Positions 1-9,899 of a DNA stretch of 46,809 nt are shown piece after piece (positions within the stretch are counted from its first letter, which is position 1; each line of letters starts with the position of its first letter). Source of the DNA: an uncultured Verrucomicrobiota bacterium. Lineage in GTDB: Bacteria; Verrucomicrobiota; Verrucomicrobiia; Limisphaerales; CAIQOK01. Made by a program: the position numbers and the translations under genes. The DNA lies in contig CAIQOK010000184.1 of assembly GCA_903873415.1 (NCBI GenBank), positions 1-46,809 on the forward strand. Direction: 5' to 3'. Below the pieces are notes generated by a model. That model worked only from the letters and a program-made list of their open reading frames with translations, searched no databases and was not told where the DNA came from.

Positions 1-322
1 CGATCTTGACGATGGCTTCAATGACGGAGACATGGAAGGTATTTCTGATGGCACAGGTGAAGGTTCACATGATGGGTTGAACGACGGTTCCAGGGAGGGT
101 TCCAAAGTAGGTACGACAGATGGCGTAAGAGATGGCAATAGACTAGGAGTAGATGAGGGTTCTATCGATGGGAACATACTAGGAAAAATTGAGGGTGAAC
201 TAGACGGTTTAACTGAAGGAAAAACTGTGGGTGCCAAGGAGGGTGTGGAAGAAGGATTGGACGAAGGGTTAAATGATGGACTATGCGATGGACGTAAAGT
301 AGGTTTCAGAGATGGATTGGAG
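1..322 (+). repeat. 12-bp-periodic tract encoding glycine every fourth residue
   Basis: Read on the plus strand from position 2, this stretch codes for tetrads ending in glycine, mostly xxDG, xxEG or xxVG. The glycine codon recurs every 12 bases from 14 to 326, giving 27 tetrads without a break. The composition is visibly more AT-rich than the rest of the window. It interrupts atpD on the other strand at about 322. From memory, similar glycine-tetrad tracts occur in predicted proteins of eukaryotic algae, but I could not check this. It may be a foreign or chimeric sequence at a contig end. The long plus-strand frame that continues from it to 1762 is only a shadow of atpD and atpG. Confidence 0.75.
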
Positions 323-844
323 CTTGGCGATATTGATGATGAGCTCCATGATGACGACGGTTTTGCCGACTCCGGCGCCGCCGAAAGCACCCACCTTGCC
401 CCCCTTGAGAAAGGGGCAGATGAGATCGATGACCTTGATGCCCGTGGTAAGAATCTGGGGGCTGGTGGACTGGTCGATGAGCGCCGGGGCGGCGCGGTGG
501 ATGGGGAGATATTTGTCGGCCTTGACCGGGCCCTGCTCATCCACGGCGTTGCCGGTGACGTCAAAGACGCGGCCCATGACGGCTTCGCCGACGGGCATGC
601 ATATGGCAGTGCCGGTGTCGAGGATTTCCATGCCGCGCTTGAGGCCTTCGGTGGCGCTCATGGCGACGGCGCGGACCCAGTTGTCACCCAGGTGCTGCTG
701 AACCTCGAGGGTGAGCTTGGTCTTGCCTGCGGCGCCCGGCGAGGTGAACTCGACGGTGAGGGCATTGTAAATGGCCGGGACTTGGTCGGGGAACTCAATG
801 TCGACGACCGGGCCGATGATTTGAACGATTTTGCCTTTGTTCAT
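323..844 (-). CDS. atpD: ATP synthase F1 subunit beta, N-terminal part, broken
   Basis: This is the catalytic beta subunit of the F1 sector, which makes ATP on the inner face of the membrane. The first 174 residues are normal: the beta-barrel domain, then the P-loop GGAGVGKT near residue 159 and the following helix up to ELIINIAK. After that lysine the reading frame enters the periodic tract at the window's left end, adds 13 unrelated residues and stops at 281. A complete beta subunit has about 460-480 residues, so most of the catalytic domain is missing. It lies 15 bases downstream of atpG, the usual order. The break is more likely a chimeric contig end than a real mutation, because loss of beta would inactivate the enzyme. 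Confidence 0.93.
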
Positions 845-859
845 GGGGATAAATTACTG

Positions 860-1738
860 CTAGCCCAACGCCATCTGGGCGGTGGTGATTTCCAAAAGTT
901 CCTTGGTGATATTGGCCTGACGCAGTTTGTTGTATTCCAACGTGAGGTCTTTAATGAGCTGCTTGGCGTTGTCGGTCGCGTTTTTCATCGCCACCATGCG
1001 CGAGCTGTGCTCGGAGGCCTTGGCCTCAAGCAAAATCTGGTAAATCTGGAAATTCAGCGCGTGGGGGAGCAGCTCTCCGAGGACCTGATCGGCGGCCGGC
1101 TCGAACTGAAAATCCTGAGCGGAAACCGAAAGGGGGACCGAATGAGACTCGCCTTGGGCGCCAACCCCAACTCCTTTGACCTCAGCCACCGGCAGCAGGG
1201 TGCGGACGACGGGACGCTGATTCAGTGTGCTGATGAAATTGGTGAAAAGCACGTCAACTTGGTCGACGTCGCCCTTCAAGAAGAGGTCGCGGACAAATTT
1301 AGAGATGGCGCGGGCCTCGGCAAACAGGGGGGAATCCTTGTAGCTGAACTCCGCGGCGAGATTCCGTTTGGAGCGGGCCACAAACTGGGATGCCTTTCGT
1401 CCGGCGGAGATATAAACGGTGGTATCCTTGTCGAACTTGGCCGCCTCGCGGGTGAGGTTCGAATTCAGGGCTCCGCACAGGCCCTTGTCCGTGCTGACCA
1501 GCACAACCGCGCGCTTGAGGACGGGACGCGACTCCATGAGCGGATGCGAGAAGTCGCGACTGTCGGCGCCCACCCCGGCGAGGACCTCGTTCATCAAGGA
1601 GGCATAAGGCCGGCCGGCCAGAGCGGCGAGCTGGGCCTTGCGCATCTTGGACGATGCCACCATCTGCATGGCCTTGGTGATCTGCGCCGTGTTCTTGACC
1701 GACTTGATACGTCGGCGGATGTCGCGTGTGCTGGGCAT
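860..1738 (-). CDS. atpG: ATP synthase F1 subunit gamma
   Basis: This is the central rotor shaft of the F1 sector, 292 residues, typical for the family. The N-terminal helix reads MPSTRDIRRRIKSVKNTAQI, and TKAMQMVASSKMRKAQ follows, which is the conserved part that sits inside the alpha3beta3 ring. The C-terminal helix contains SRMVAMKNATDNAKQLI and a conserved ending ITKELLEITTAQMAL. The Rossmann-like middle includes STDKGLCGALNSNL. The gene starts 4 bases after the atpA stop and is followed closely by atpD, so the three are probably translated from one mRNA. Confidence 0.97.
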   Translation of the reverse strand: MPSTRDIRRRIKSVKNTAQITKAMQMVASSKMRKAQLAALAGRPYASLMNEVLAGVGADSRDFSHPLMESRPVLKRAVVLVSTDKGLCGALNSNLTREAAKFDKDTTVYISAGRKASQFVARSKRNLAAEFSYKDSPLFAEARAISKFVRDLFLKGDVDQVDVLFTNFISTLNQRPVVRTLLPVAEVKGVGVGAQGESHSVPLSVSAQDFQFEPAADQVLGELLPHALNFQIYQILLEAKASEHSSRMVAMKNATDNAKQLIKDLTLEYNKLRQANITKELLEITTAQMALG

Positions 1739-1742
1739 TGCC

Positions 1743-3275
<1,533 letters not shown>

Positions 3276-3306
3276 ATCAAACTTTCAATTCCGTTCTGCT
3301 TTAAAT

Positions 3307-3699
3307 TCAAAAACTGTCTTCCAGCGCGGCCAGCCGGGCCTTGACGCTGCCGTCATAAACATCACTGCCCACTTTTACGCGGATGCCGCCGATCAATTCC
3401 GGGGCGACTCGAAACTGAACATCAAGTCCGGTGCCATAACGCGCAGACAAGGTGCTGCAAATGGCAGTCTTTTGGGCCTCAGTGAAATCCACGGCGTTTT
3501 CAACGCAGGCGGTTCTGCGCTCCAAGTCGAGCTTAACCAATCGTTGGAGATGGCTCAGAATGGCCACATAACCGCGGGGTTTCCGGGAGAGAACCTCCGT
3601 GACTGTTTGGCGCACACGAGCCTCGTCGAGAACTCCGTTCGGACGGCAGACCCGAAACAGCGCTTTGGAATCGCGCCGGTTTTGCTTGGAAAGTTTCAT
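3307..3699 (-). CDS. atpH: ATP synthase F1 subunit delta, short form
   Basis: This is the delta subunit that ties the peripheral stalk to the top of F1. The C-terminal half carries the family signature GGIRVKVGSDVYDGSVKARL. The predicted protein has only 130 residues against about 175-185 usually, and the shortfall is in the N-terminal helical bundle that binds alpha. The upstream sequence to atpF (3700-3737) is too short to hold the missing part in frame. Its place between atpF and atpA supports the call. A short delta may be normal in this lineage. Confidence 0.88.
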   Translation of the reverse strand: MKLSKQNRRDSKALFRVCRPNGVLDEARVRQTVTEVLSRKPRGYVAILSHLQRLVKLDLERRTACVENAVDFTEAQKTAICSTLSARYGTGLDVQFRVAPELIGGIRVKVGSDVYDGSVKARLAALEDSF

Positions 3700-3737
3700 T
3701 CAGACCGTGGTTGCAAGGGTGAAATCTGCGATGGTAA

Positions 3738-4307
3738 TCAGTTCGAGGACATTTGGCGGTTTGTTTCCTCGGCCAAGCGGCTCTGATCTTCGGCGGTCAA
3801 CAGTTTGCCGGCCACTTTAGAACTCGTGGCGACAACCAGTCGGCCGATCTCCTTGCGCAGCTCGGTTTTCATCCGCGCCAGTTCCGCTTCGTTGGACTGC
3901 TTGGCTTTGGCGATGATGTCCCCGGCGGTGGCGATGGCCTTCTGGGTTTCCTGCTCTAAAATTTTTGCGGCTGAGGCGCGGGCTTCCTCAATCGCCTTGT
4001 TGGATTGAATGCTGGCCTGGGTCAGGATTTCTTGGGCCTTGATCTGGGCGTTGGCAAGTTCCTTGCGGGTTTTCTCGGCGTTTTCCAATCCCTCGGCTAT
4101 CTGCCGTTTGCGCAGGTCGAGCATCGCAAGCAGCGGTTTATAGGCATAACGAGCGAGCACCAGCGCCACCAGAATGATCAAAATCATCTGGGAAAAGAAA
4201 AGCCGGGGCTCCCAGCCGAACTGGCGGGTTACCACAGTCAAAGGACTGTCTGTCGAAGGCGCATGGGCCGCTTCGGCTGCGGCAGCAAAAATGGGCATCA
4301 AGGTCAT
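3738..4307 (-). CDS. atpF: ATP synthase Fo subunit b
   Basis: This is the peripheral stalk subunit of Fo, 189 residues. One membrane segment lies at about residues 36-56 (LFFSQMILIILVALVLARYA), followed by a long charged helix rich in Ala, Glu, Lys and Gln that would form the stalk dimer, ending with KVAGKLLTAEDQSRLAEE. The 35 residues before the membrane span are longer than in many homologues. The gene lies between atpE and atpH, each with a gap of about 40 bases. Confidence 0.95.
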   Translation of the reverse strand: MTLMPIFAAAAEAAHAPSTDSPLTVVTRQFGWEPRLFFSQMILIILVALVLARYAYKPLLAMLDLRKRQIAEGLENAEKTRKELANAQIKAQEILTQASIQSNKAIEEARASAAKILEQETQKAIATAGDIIAKAKQSNEAELARMKTELRKEIGRLVVATSSKVAGKLLTAEDQSRLAEETNRQMSSN

Positions 4308-4353
4308 AGGATAAAAGGGCTGGACCGCGGCGTTGCCGCCGCGGTCCGGGAAC

Positions 4354-4563
4354 TTACTTGGTCAGGTAGATGGCGAAGAAGGTGATGCCTTCCGCCAGAG
4401 CCGCCAGGATGATCGCGATGTTACGGATCTGGCCAGCGGCGCCCGGATTGCGTCCGGTGGCCTCAGCGGCCTTCATACCAATGAGACTCACGCCGATGGC
4501 TGAACCGAGGGCGGCCAGACCGACGTGCAAGCTTCCCGTTACTTCTGCAAACATGGGTGTCAT
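4354..4563 (-). CDS. atpE: ATP synthase Fo subunit c
   Basis: This is the proteolipid that forms the rotor ring in the membrane, 69 residues. It has two hydrophobic helices joined by the polar loop ATGRNPGAAGQIRN. Helix 1 holds the glycine-rich GLAALGSAIGVSL, and helix 2 has the ion-binding glutamate in AALAEGITFF. The residue after the glutamate is glycine rather than Ser/Thr, and there is no glutamine at the usual helix-1 site, so proton rather than sodium coupling is likely (inference). I chose the ATG at 4563, not the longer frame from 4614, because AAAGG stands 7 bases upstream and the family starts there. Confidence 0.96.
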   Translation of the reverse strand: MTPMFAEVTGSLHVGLAALGSAIGVSLIGMKAAEATGRNPGAAGQIRNIAIILAALAEGITFFAIYLTK

Positions 4564-4632
4564 GTTAATGCCTTTCGTTTGTTGTTGATCCAACCGCCTC
4601 GGCAGACTTGCCACCGTCCGACGGCTGAAATT

Positions 4633-5580
4633 TTAGTGGTCGTGCGCGTGGCCTTCGCCGTGACTGTGCCCTTCATCATGAGAGCAAATCAACTGGGTGA
4701 ACACCGCCGTCAGGAGCATAAAAACCAAAGCCTGAACCAGTCCGACTAGGATCTCCAGAAAGTAGAACGGCAGCGGAATCAACCACCCGAGCCAAGGCAC
4801 AATGTTCATCATGGCTTCCAGCACGTTTTCACCGGCGAAGATGTTGCCGAAGAGACGGAAGCTCAGGGACACTGGGCGGAACAGGATGGACAGGGTCTCA
4901 AGCACGCCGACAAAGAGGAAAATAGCGACCATGAACCATTTCATCACACCGGTGCTGTCGCTGCCCGGAGCAAAGATGTGTTTGAAAAAACCCACCGGAC
5001 CGTTGGCCTGCACAGCCCAGACCACCCACATGAAAAAGAAAAGAATGGCCAGGGCCGAGGTCATGTTCAGATCGGCGTTGCCGCCGCGCAGCCAGGGATG
5101 AAACTCATGCGACCCGTCCGACATGAGTGCATTCCACCCCACCGTGCCTATGCCTGGTATAAGACCGAACCAGTTGGTAAACAGAATGAAGAGGAAAATA
5201 GTGGCGAAGAACCAGAAGGTTTTTTTAACCAGTTTATCACCCAGAATTTCCCCGAGGAAACCGTAGAGGGACTCGACCATCCACTCGGCGAAATTCTGCA
5301 GGCCGGAGGGGACAGACTGAACCTTGCGGGTGGCAAGCTGTGCAAAAACGACAATCCCCAAAGTGACCAGCATCGTCACAACCATGGAGTTGGTGATCGC
5401 CAGCGGTCCCAGATTGAAGACGATGACCGCCTTTGAAGGCAGCCCATGTTCAGAGGCCTCACCCGAAGCAGATTCGCCGCACCAACCGGCCACCGGCACA
5501 ATCGCCAAGGCCAGCCAGATCAAAATGACTTTAATAAATCGCACTTTCGTAGGAATGTCCGGAGTTGCTAATATCCGCAA
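4633..5580 (-). CDS. atpB: ATP synthase Fo subunit a
   Basis: This is the stator channel subunit of Fo. It shows a signal-like hydrophobic N-terminus, then several membrane helices. The essential arginine lies in SLSFRLFGNIFAGEN, and the last helix carries LVGLVQALVFMLLTAVF. The protein ends in a histidine-rich tail (HDEGHSHGEGHAHDH). The start is uncertain: the frame opens with TTG at 5580, while GTG at 5544 would begin directly at the hydrophobic segment. Neither has a clear ribosome-binding site. It is the first gene of the operon. No atpI-like gene precedes it, since the next gene, topB-like, diverges. Confidence 0.94.
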   Translation of the reverse strand: MRILATPDIPTKVRFIKVILIWLALAIVPVAGWCGESASGEASEHGLPSKAVIVFNLGPLAITNSMVVTMLVTLGIVVFAQLATRKVQSVPSGLQNFAEWMVESLYGFLGEILGDKLVKKTFWFFATIFLFILFTNWFGLIPGIGTVGWNALMSDGSHEFHPWLRGGNADLNMTSALAILFFFMWVVWAVQANGPVGFFKHIFAPGSDSTGVMKWFMVAIFLFVGVLETLSILFRPVSLSFRLFGNIFAGENVLEAMMNIVPWLGWLIPLPFYFLEILVGLVQALVFMLLTAVFTQLICSHDEGHSHGEGHAHDH

Positions 5581-5829
5581 GCCAGATTGAGGCCTGCAAT
5601 TCCACCGGAGCGACCAGTAAACTGCCGTATCGTGAAAAATTTCACAAGCGTTTTTTTATTTTTTTTCCAAGCCGGCCCGCCCACATGAACCCGCCTCCGT
5701 TGCGCGACCCTGCGGCCTGTAAAACAGGGCCGCTTGGCTTTATGATGCCGGGGATGGAATGCGGCCCGGGACCGGGGGGATTGGTTCACAAAGCTTGCCG
5801 TGGCCGCGCGCATCGTGTACAGCCATCGC

Positions 5830-8616
5830 ATGGGCAAGGCATTGATTATAGCGGAGAAGCCGTCTGTGGCAGGCGATATCGCCAAAGCACTGGGCGGATT
5901 TCAGAAGGAGGAAGACTATTTCGAGAACGACAAGTTCGTGATCTCTTCCGCGGTTGGGCACCTGCTAACCATCATCCCTGCGGAGGGGAGCGAGGCGGTG
6001 CGGGGAAAGTGGACTTTCAAGTGCCTGCCGGTCATTCCGCCGCACTTTGATCTCGAGCCCATTGAGCGCAGCCAGAGCCGGCTGCGGGTGCTGACCAAGC
6101 TGCTGAAGCGGAAGGATGTGACGGAAGTGATCAACGCCTGCGACGCGGGGCGGGAGGGGGAACTGATTTTCCGCAATATCATCCGCTATACCAAGGCTCC
6201 GCAGCCCATCAAACGGCTCTGGCTGCAATCGATGACACCCGGGGCCATCCGGGACGGGTTTGCCGCGCTGCGGGATGACGCTTCGATGCAACCCCTCTCC
6301 GATGCCGCCACCAGCCGCAGCGAGGCGGACTGGCTTGTCGGCATCAACGGCACGCGGGCGATGACGGCGTTCAACTCCAAGCTGGGTGGTTTTTTCAAGA
6401 CCACCGTGGGCCGGGTGCAGACGCCCACTCTGGCCATCGTGGTGGAGCGGGAGGCCAAGATCCGGAAATTTGTTGCCCGGGATTTCTGGGAGGTGCTGGG
6501 CACCTTTCAGGCGGCGGGCGGGACGTATTCCGGCCGCTGGTTTGATGAGAAATTCACCCGCTCCGAGGACGACCAGCTCAAAGCCGAACGTGTGTGGGAC
6601 AAAGCCCTGGCCGAAAGCCTGCGCGGCAAATGCATCGGCAGACCGGGCGTCGTGACCGAAGAGAGCAAGCCCACCAGCTCTCTTTCTCCCCTGCTCTACG
6701 ATCTGACGAGCCTGCAGCGGGATGCCAACTCGCGGTTTGGATTCTCCGCCAAAAACACGCTGGGGCTGGCTCAGGCGCTTTACGAGAAGCACAAGGTTCT
6801 CACCTACCCCCGAACGGATGCCCGGGCCTTGCCGGAGGATTATATCAGCACCGTGAAAAACACGCTGGAGATGCTGGGAGGAACAAACTACGCCCCCTTT
6901 GCGGGGACGATTCTCAAATCCGGCTGGGTGCAACCCAACAAGCGGATTTTCAACAACGCAAAAATCTCCGACCACTTTGCGATCATCCCCACCACCCAGG
7001 CGCCCCGCGGATTGTCCGAGCCGGAACAGAAGCTTTACGACATCGTGACGAAGCGGTTTCTGGCCATCTTCTATCCGGCCGCCGAGTTCATGGAAACCAA
7101 CCGTATCACCCGGGTCGAGGGAGAACCCTTCAAAAGCGCCGGCAAGGTCCTGGTCAACCCCGGCTGGCTCGCCGTCTACGGCAAGGAGTCCGATTCCGAC
7201 GAGACGCCCAGCCTCGCGCCGGTCAAGCCCAACGAAACCGTCCAGACCCCGCTTGTGGAAGTCAAAGCCAACGTGACCAAGCCGCCGGCCCGCTACAGCG
7301 AAGCGACGCTGCTCTCAGCCATGGAAGGTGCGGGCAAGCTGGTGGACGACGATGAACTGAGGGCCGCGATGAGCGAGAAGGGGCTGGGCACGCCAGCCAC
7401 GCGCGCCGCCATCATCGAAGGGCTGATTCTGGAGGATTACATCCACCGCAACGGGCGTGAATTGCAGGCCACCGCGAAGGCGTTTTCGCTGATGGAACTG
7501 CTCAACGGGCTGGGTATTCCCGAGCTGACCAAGCCCGAACTGACCGGGGACTGGGAATTCCAGCTCAAACAGATCCAGCGCCGGCAGATCAGCCGCACGC
7601 AATTCATGGAGGGAATCGCGAGCATGACCCGCCGCATTGTGGACCGGGCCAAGTCGTTTGAGCACGACACCATTCCCGGGGATTTCGGCACGCTGAAAGT
7701 CACCTGCCCGAAGTGCGGCGGGGAGATCCGGGAAAAGTACAAGCAGTTCCAGTGCGCCAAATGCGATTTCGCCGTCTGGAAGACCCTCTGCAGCCGGATG
7801 TTCGAGCCGGAGGAGGTGGAACAGTTGATCACCAAAAAGCAGATCGGCCCGCTTCAGGGCTTCCGCAGCAAGCAGGGATTCCCCTTCGCCGCGGTGCTGA
7901 AGATGAACGCCGAGCAGAAGGTGGAGTTTGATTTCGGCAACGGCGAGGCCAAGGACGGCGAGGCGGTCGCGCCGGTGGATTTCACGGGCAAGGAACCCTT
8001 GGGGAAATGCCCTAAGTGCGGCTCCCGGGTCTTTGACGGCGGAATGAATTACGTCTGCGAAAAACAGGCCGGCGCTGAGAAAACCTGCGATTTCCGCTCA
8101 GGCAAGATCATCCTGCAACAGGAAATCTCCGCCGACCAGATCCGCAAACTCCTCAGCACGGGCAAGACGGACTTGCTGAAAAATTTCATCTCCAAGAAAA
8201 CCAACCGCAAATTCGAGGCCTTCCTGGCTCTGAAGGACGGCAAAACGACCTTTGAATTCGCCCCGCGCGAGAAAAAGGGCAAAGGCCGATCCTCGGAACC
8301 CGCCCCGGTGATTGATTTCACAGGCCGGACGGCGGTGGGCAAGTGCCCCAAATGCGGGGGCAAAGTGTTCGACACCGACGCGGGTTATCTCTGCGAAAAA
8401 TCACAGGTGCCGGCCAAGGCGTGCAAGTTCAAGATCGGGCGCGCCATTCTGGAGCAACCCATTGAAGCGGAGCAGGCCGGAAAAATTCTCGCCACCAAAA
8501 AGAGCGATCTGCTGGAGAAATTCATCTCAAAGGGCGGCAAACCCTTTTCCGCCTTCCTCGTGATGGACGCAAAGGGCAAAATCACCTTCGACTTCCCCGT
8601 GCGCGAGGACGAGTAA
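5830..8616 (+). CDS. topB: DNA topoisomerase III-like enzyme with three C-terminal zinc repeats
   Basis: This is a type IA topoisomerase that passes single strands through a transient break. The Toprim domain starts with ALIIAEKPS, and the active-site tyrosine is Tyr326 in LTYPRTDAR. Compared with about 650 residues in the E. coli enzyme, this one has 928. The extra part is three Toprim_Crpt-like repeats, each opening with CPKCG (Cys at about 626, 727 and 839) and ending in a segment like FxAFLxxKDGKxTFxF. I chose the ATG at 5830, because the frame from 5800 adds ten unconserved residues. It diverges from the atp operon and stands alone. Confidence 0.93.
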   Translation: MGKALIIAEKPSVAGDIAKALGGFQKEEDYFENDKFVISSAVGHLLTIIPAEGSEAVRGKWTFKCLPVIPPHFDLEPIERSQSRLRVLTKLLKRKDVTEVINACDAGREGELIFRNIIRYTKAPQPIKRLWLQSMTPGAIRDGFAALRDDASMQPLSDAATSRSEADWLVGINGTRAMTAFNSKLGGFFKTTVGRVQTPTLAIVVEREAKIRKFVARDFWEVLGTFQAAGGTYSGRWFDEKFTRSEDDQLKAERVWDKALAESLRGKCIGRPGVVTEESKPTSSLSPLLYDLTSLQRDANSRFGFSAKNTLGLAQALYEKHKVLTYPRTDARALPEDYISTVKNTLEMLGGTNYAPFAGTILKSGWVQPNKRIFNNAKISDHFAIIPTTQAPRGLSEPEQKLYDIVTKRFLAIFYPAAEFMETNRITRVEGEPFKSAGKVLVNPGWLAVYGKESDSDETPSLAPVKPNETVQTPLVEVKANVTKPPARYSEATLLSAMEGAGKLVDDDELRAAMSEKGLGTPATRAAIIEGLILEDYIHRNGRELQATAKAFSLMELLNGLGIPELTKPELTGDWEFQLKQIQRRQISRTQFMEGIASMTRRIVDRAKSFEHDTIPGDFGTLKVTCPKCGGEIREKYKQFQCAKCDFAVWKTLCSRMFEPEEVEQLITKKQIGPLQGFRSKQGFPFAAVLKMNAEQKVEFDFGNGEAKDGEAVAPVDFTGKEPLGKCPKCGSRVFDGGMNYVCEKQAGAEKTCDFRSGKIILQQEISADQIRKLLSTGKTDLLKNFISKKTNRKFEAFLALKDGKTTFEFAPREKKGKGRSSEPAPVIDFTGRTAVGKCPKCGGKVFDTDAGYLCEKSQVPAKACKFKIGRAILEQPIEAEQAGKILATKKSDLLEKFISKGGKPFSAFLVMDAKGKITFDFPVREDE

Positions 8617-8838
8617 CACCGCTTCATCCAACCCTCCCACGGGAATGGCAACCGGATCTTGCCGGGCGGCTCGGCCCCTCTGCTCAACTCGGCCAGCCCT
8701 GCCCCGTCTCCCGGACAGGGGCGGCAAAGGGTTGGTGTTGAGCACTATCGAATTTGGACAGCCTCGGACCAGAGATGCCCGCCAAGAAGGACCTGCGGGA
8801 ATGCACCGTCCGATTTGCACCGCGCCAAAGCCACGGCC

Positions 8839-9816
8839 TCAGCGGGCAAACAAGCTGCGAATGACTTCCTCGATGGGGATTTCGTGGATGTCGATGTCGG
8901 TTACGATCAGTTCGTCCAGCAATGCTTTGCAGACGGGGATGACGCGATCGCGTTTAATCTTGAAGGTGATGCTGCCGGGGCTCTGAGAGACCACCTCGCC
9001 AAACCGGGCCAGAGCCTCAGGAGATCTCCCGGGCATCCCATCACACTGGATGGTGACGAGTTTGAAATCGGCGAAACGATCCACCACCTCGCTGAGCCGC
9101 CCGTCGAAGGAAATAGCCCCCCGGTCGATGATGATCACCCGCTGACATAGCTCATGAATATCGGTCATGTAATGACTGGTCAGGAGAATGGTGGTTTTCT
9201 CCCGGGCATTATAATCGCGAAGAAATTCACGAACGGTTTTCTGGGAAACGACATCCAGGCCGATAGTGGGTTCGTCGAGAAAGAGCACCTTGGGCCGGTG
9301 CAGGAGCGCGGCGATGAGCTCCATCTTCATCCGTTCGCCCAGGGACAGCTCCCGCACCGCCACATCCATTTTGTCGCGCACGGCCAGAAGCCCGGTCATC
9401 TCGTCGATGGTGCGATTGAGGGCGGTCTGGCTGATGCCGTAGATTTTAGCGTTGAGTTCCAGTGATTCGCGGGCCGGAAGGTCCCACCACAACTGGTTTT
9501 TCTGGCCGAGCAACAGGGCGAACTGCCGGCGGTAGCCATCCGCGCGTTCCCACGGCACATACCCCAGAACCCGGGCTGAACCTTCGGTGGGATGGAGCAG
9601 TCCGGCCAGCATTTTCAAGGTGGTGGTTTTACCCGCCCCATTGGGCCCCAGAAACCCCACCAGCTCGCCCGGCTCAACCCGGAATCCAACATTCTTGACG
9701 GCAAAGGTTTGCTCATACTCCCGGCGCCAGAGGCCGCGGAGCGCGCCTGCAAAGCCAGGCTTCTTCTTGTAAGTGCGGAAGGCCTTGGTCAGGCCGGTGA
9801 CTTCAATCGCAGACAT
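8839..9816 (-). CDS. ABC transporter ATP-binding protein, ABC-2 export type
   Basis: This is the ATPase subunit of an ABC exporter. It has the Walker A GPNGAGKTTT, the Q-loop region LLLGQKNQLWWDLP, the signature LSLGERMKMEL, Walker B VLFLDEPTIGLD and the switch histidine in LLTSHYM. After residue 230 comes a C-terminal extension of about 95 residues (SFDGRLSEVVDRFADFKLVT) typical of this subfamily. The ATG at 9816 starts MSAIEVTGLTKAF, and the longer frame from 9846 adds nothing conserved. Such ATPases usually sit next to one or two six-helix permeases, but none is present on either side, so the partner must be elsewhere. The substrate is unknown. Confidence 0.92.
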   Translation of the reverse strand: MSAIEVTGLTKAFRTYKKKPGFAGALRGLWRREYEQTFAVKNVGFRVEPGELVGFLGPNGAGKTTTLKMLAGLLHPTEGSARVLGYVPWERADGYRRQFALLLGQKNQLWWDLPARESLELNAKIYGISQTALNRTIDEMTGLLAVRDKMDVAVRELSLGERMKMELIAALLHRPKVLFLDEPTIGLDVVSQKTVREFLRDYNAREKTTILLTSHYMTDIHELCQRVIIIDRGAISFDGRLSEVVDRFADFKLVTIQCDGMPGRSPEALARFGEVVSQSPGSITFKIKRDRVIPVCKALLDELIVTDIDIHEIPIEEVIRSLFAR

Positions 9817-9899
9817 GCCAAATGGTAAGTGAACGGGGGGCGGCAAGCACTGACGGCCGGGCCTTCAGATCGAAATCCCGCCGGCATCGGCCACACACC

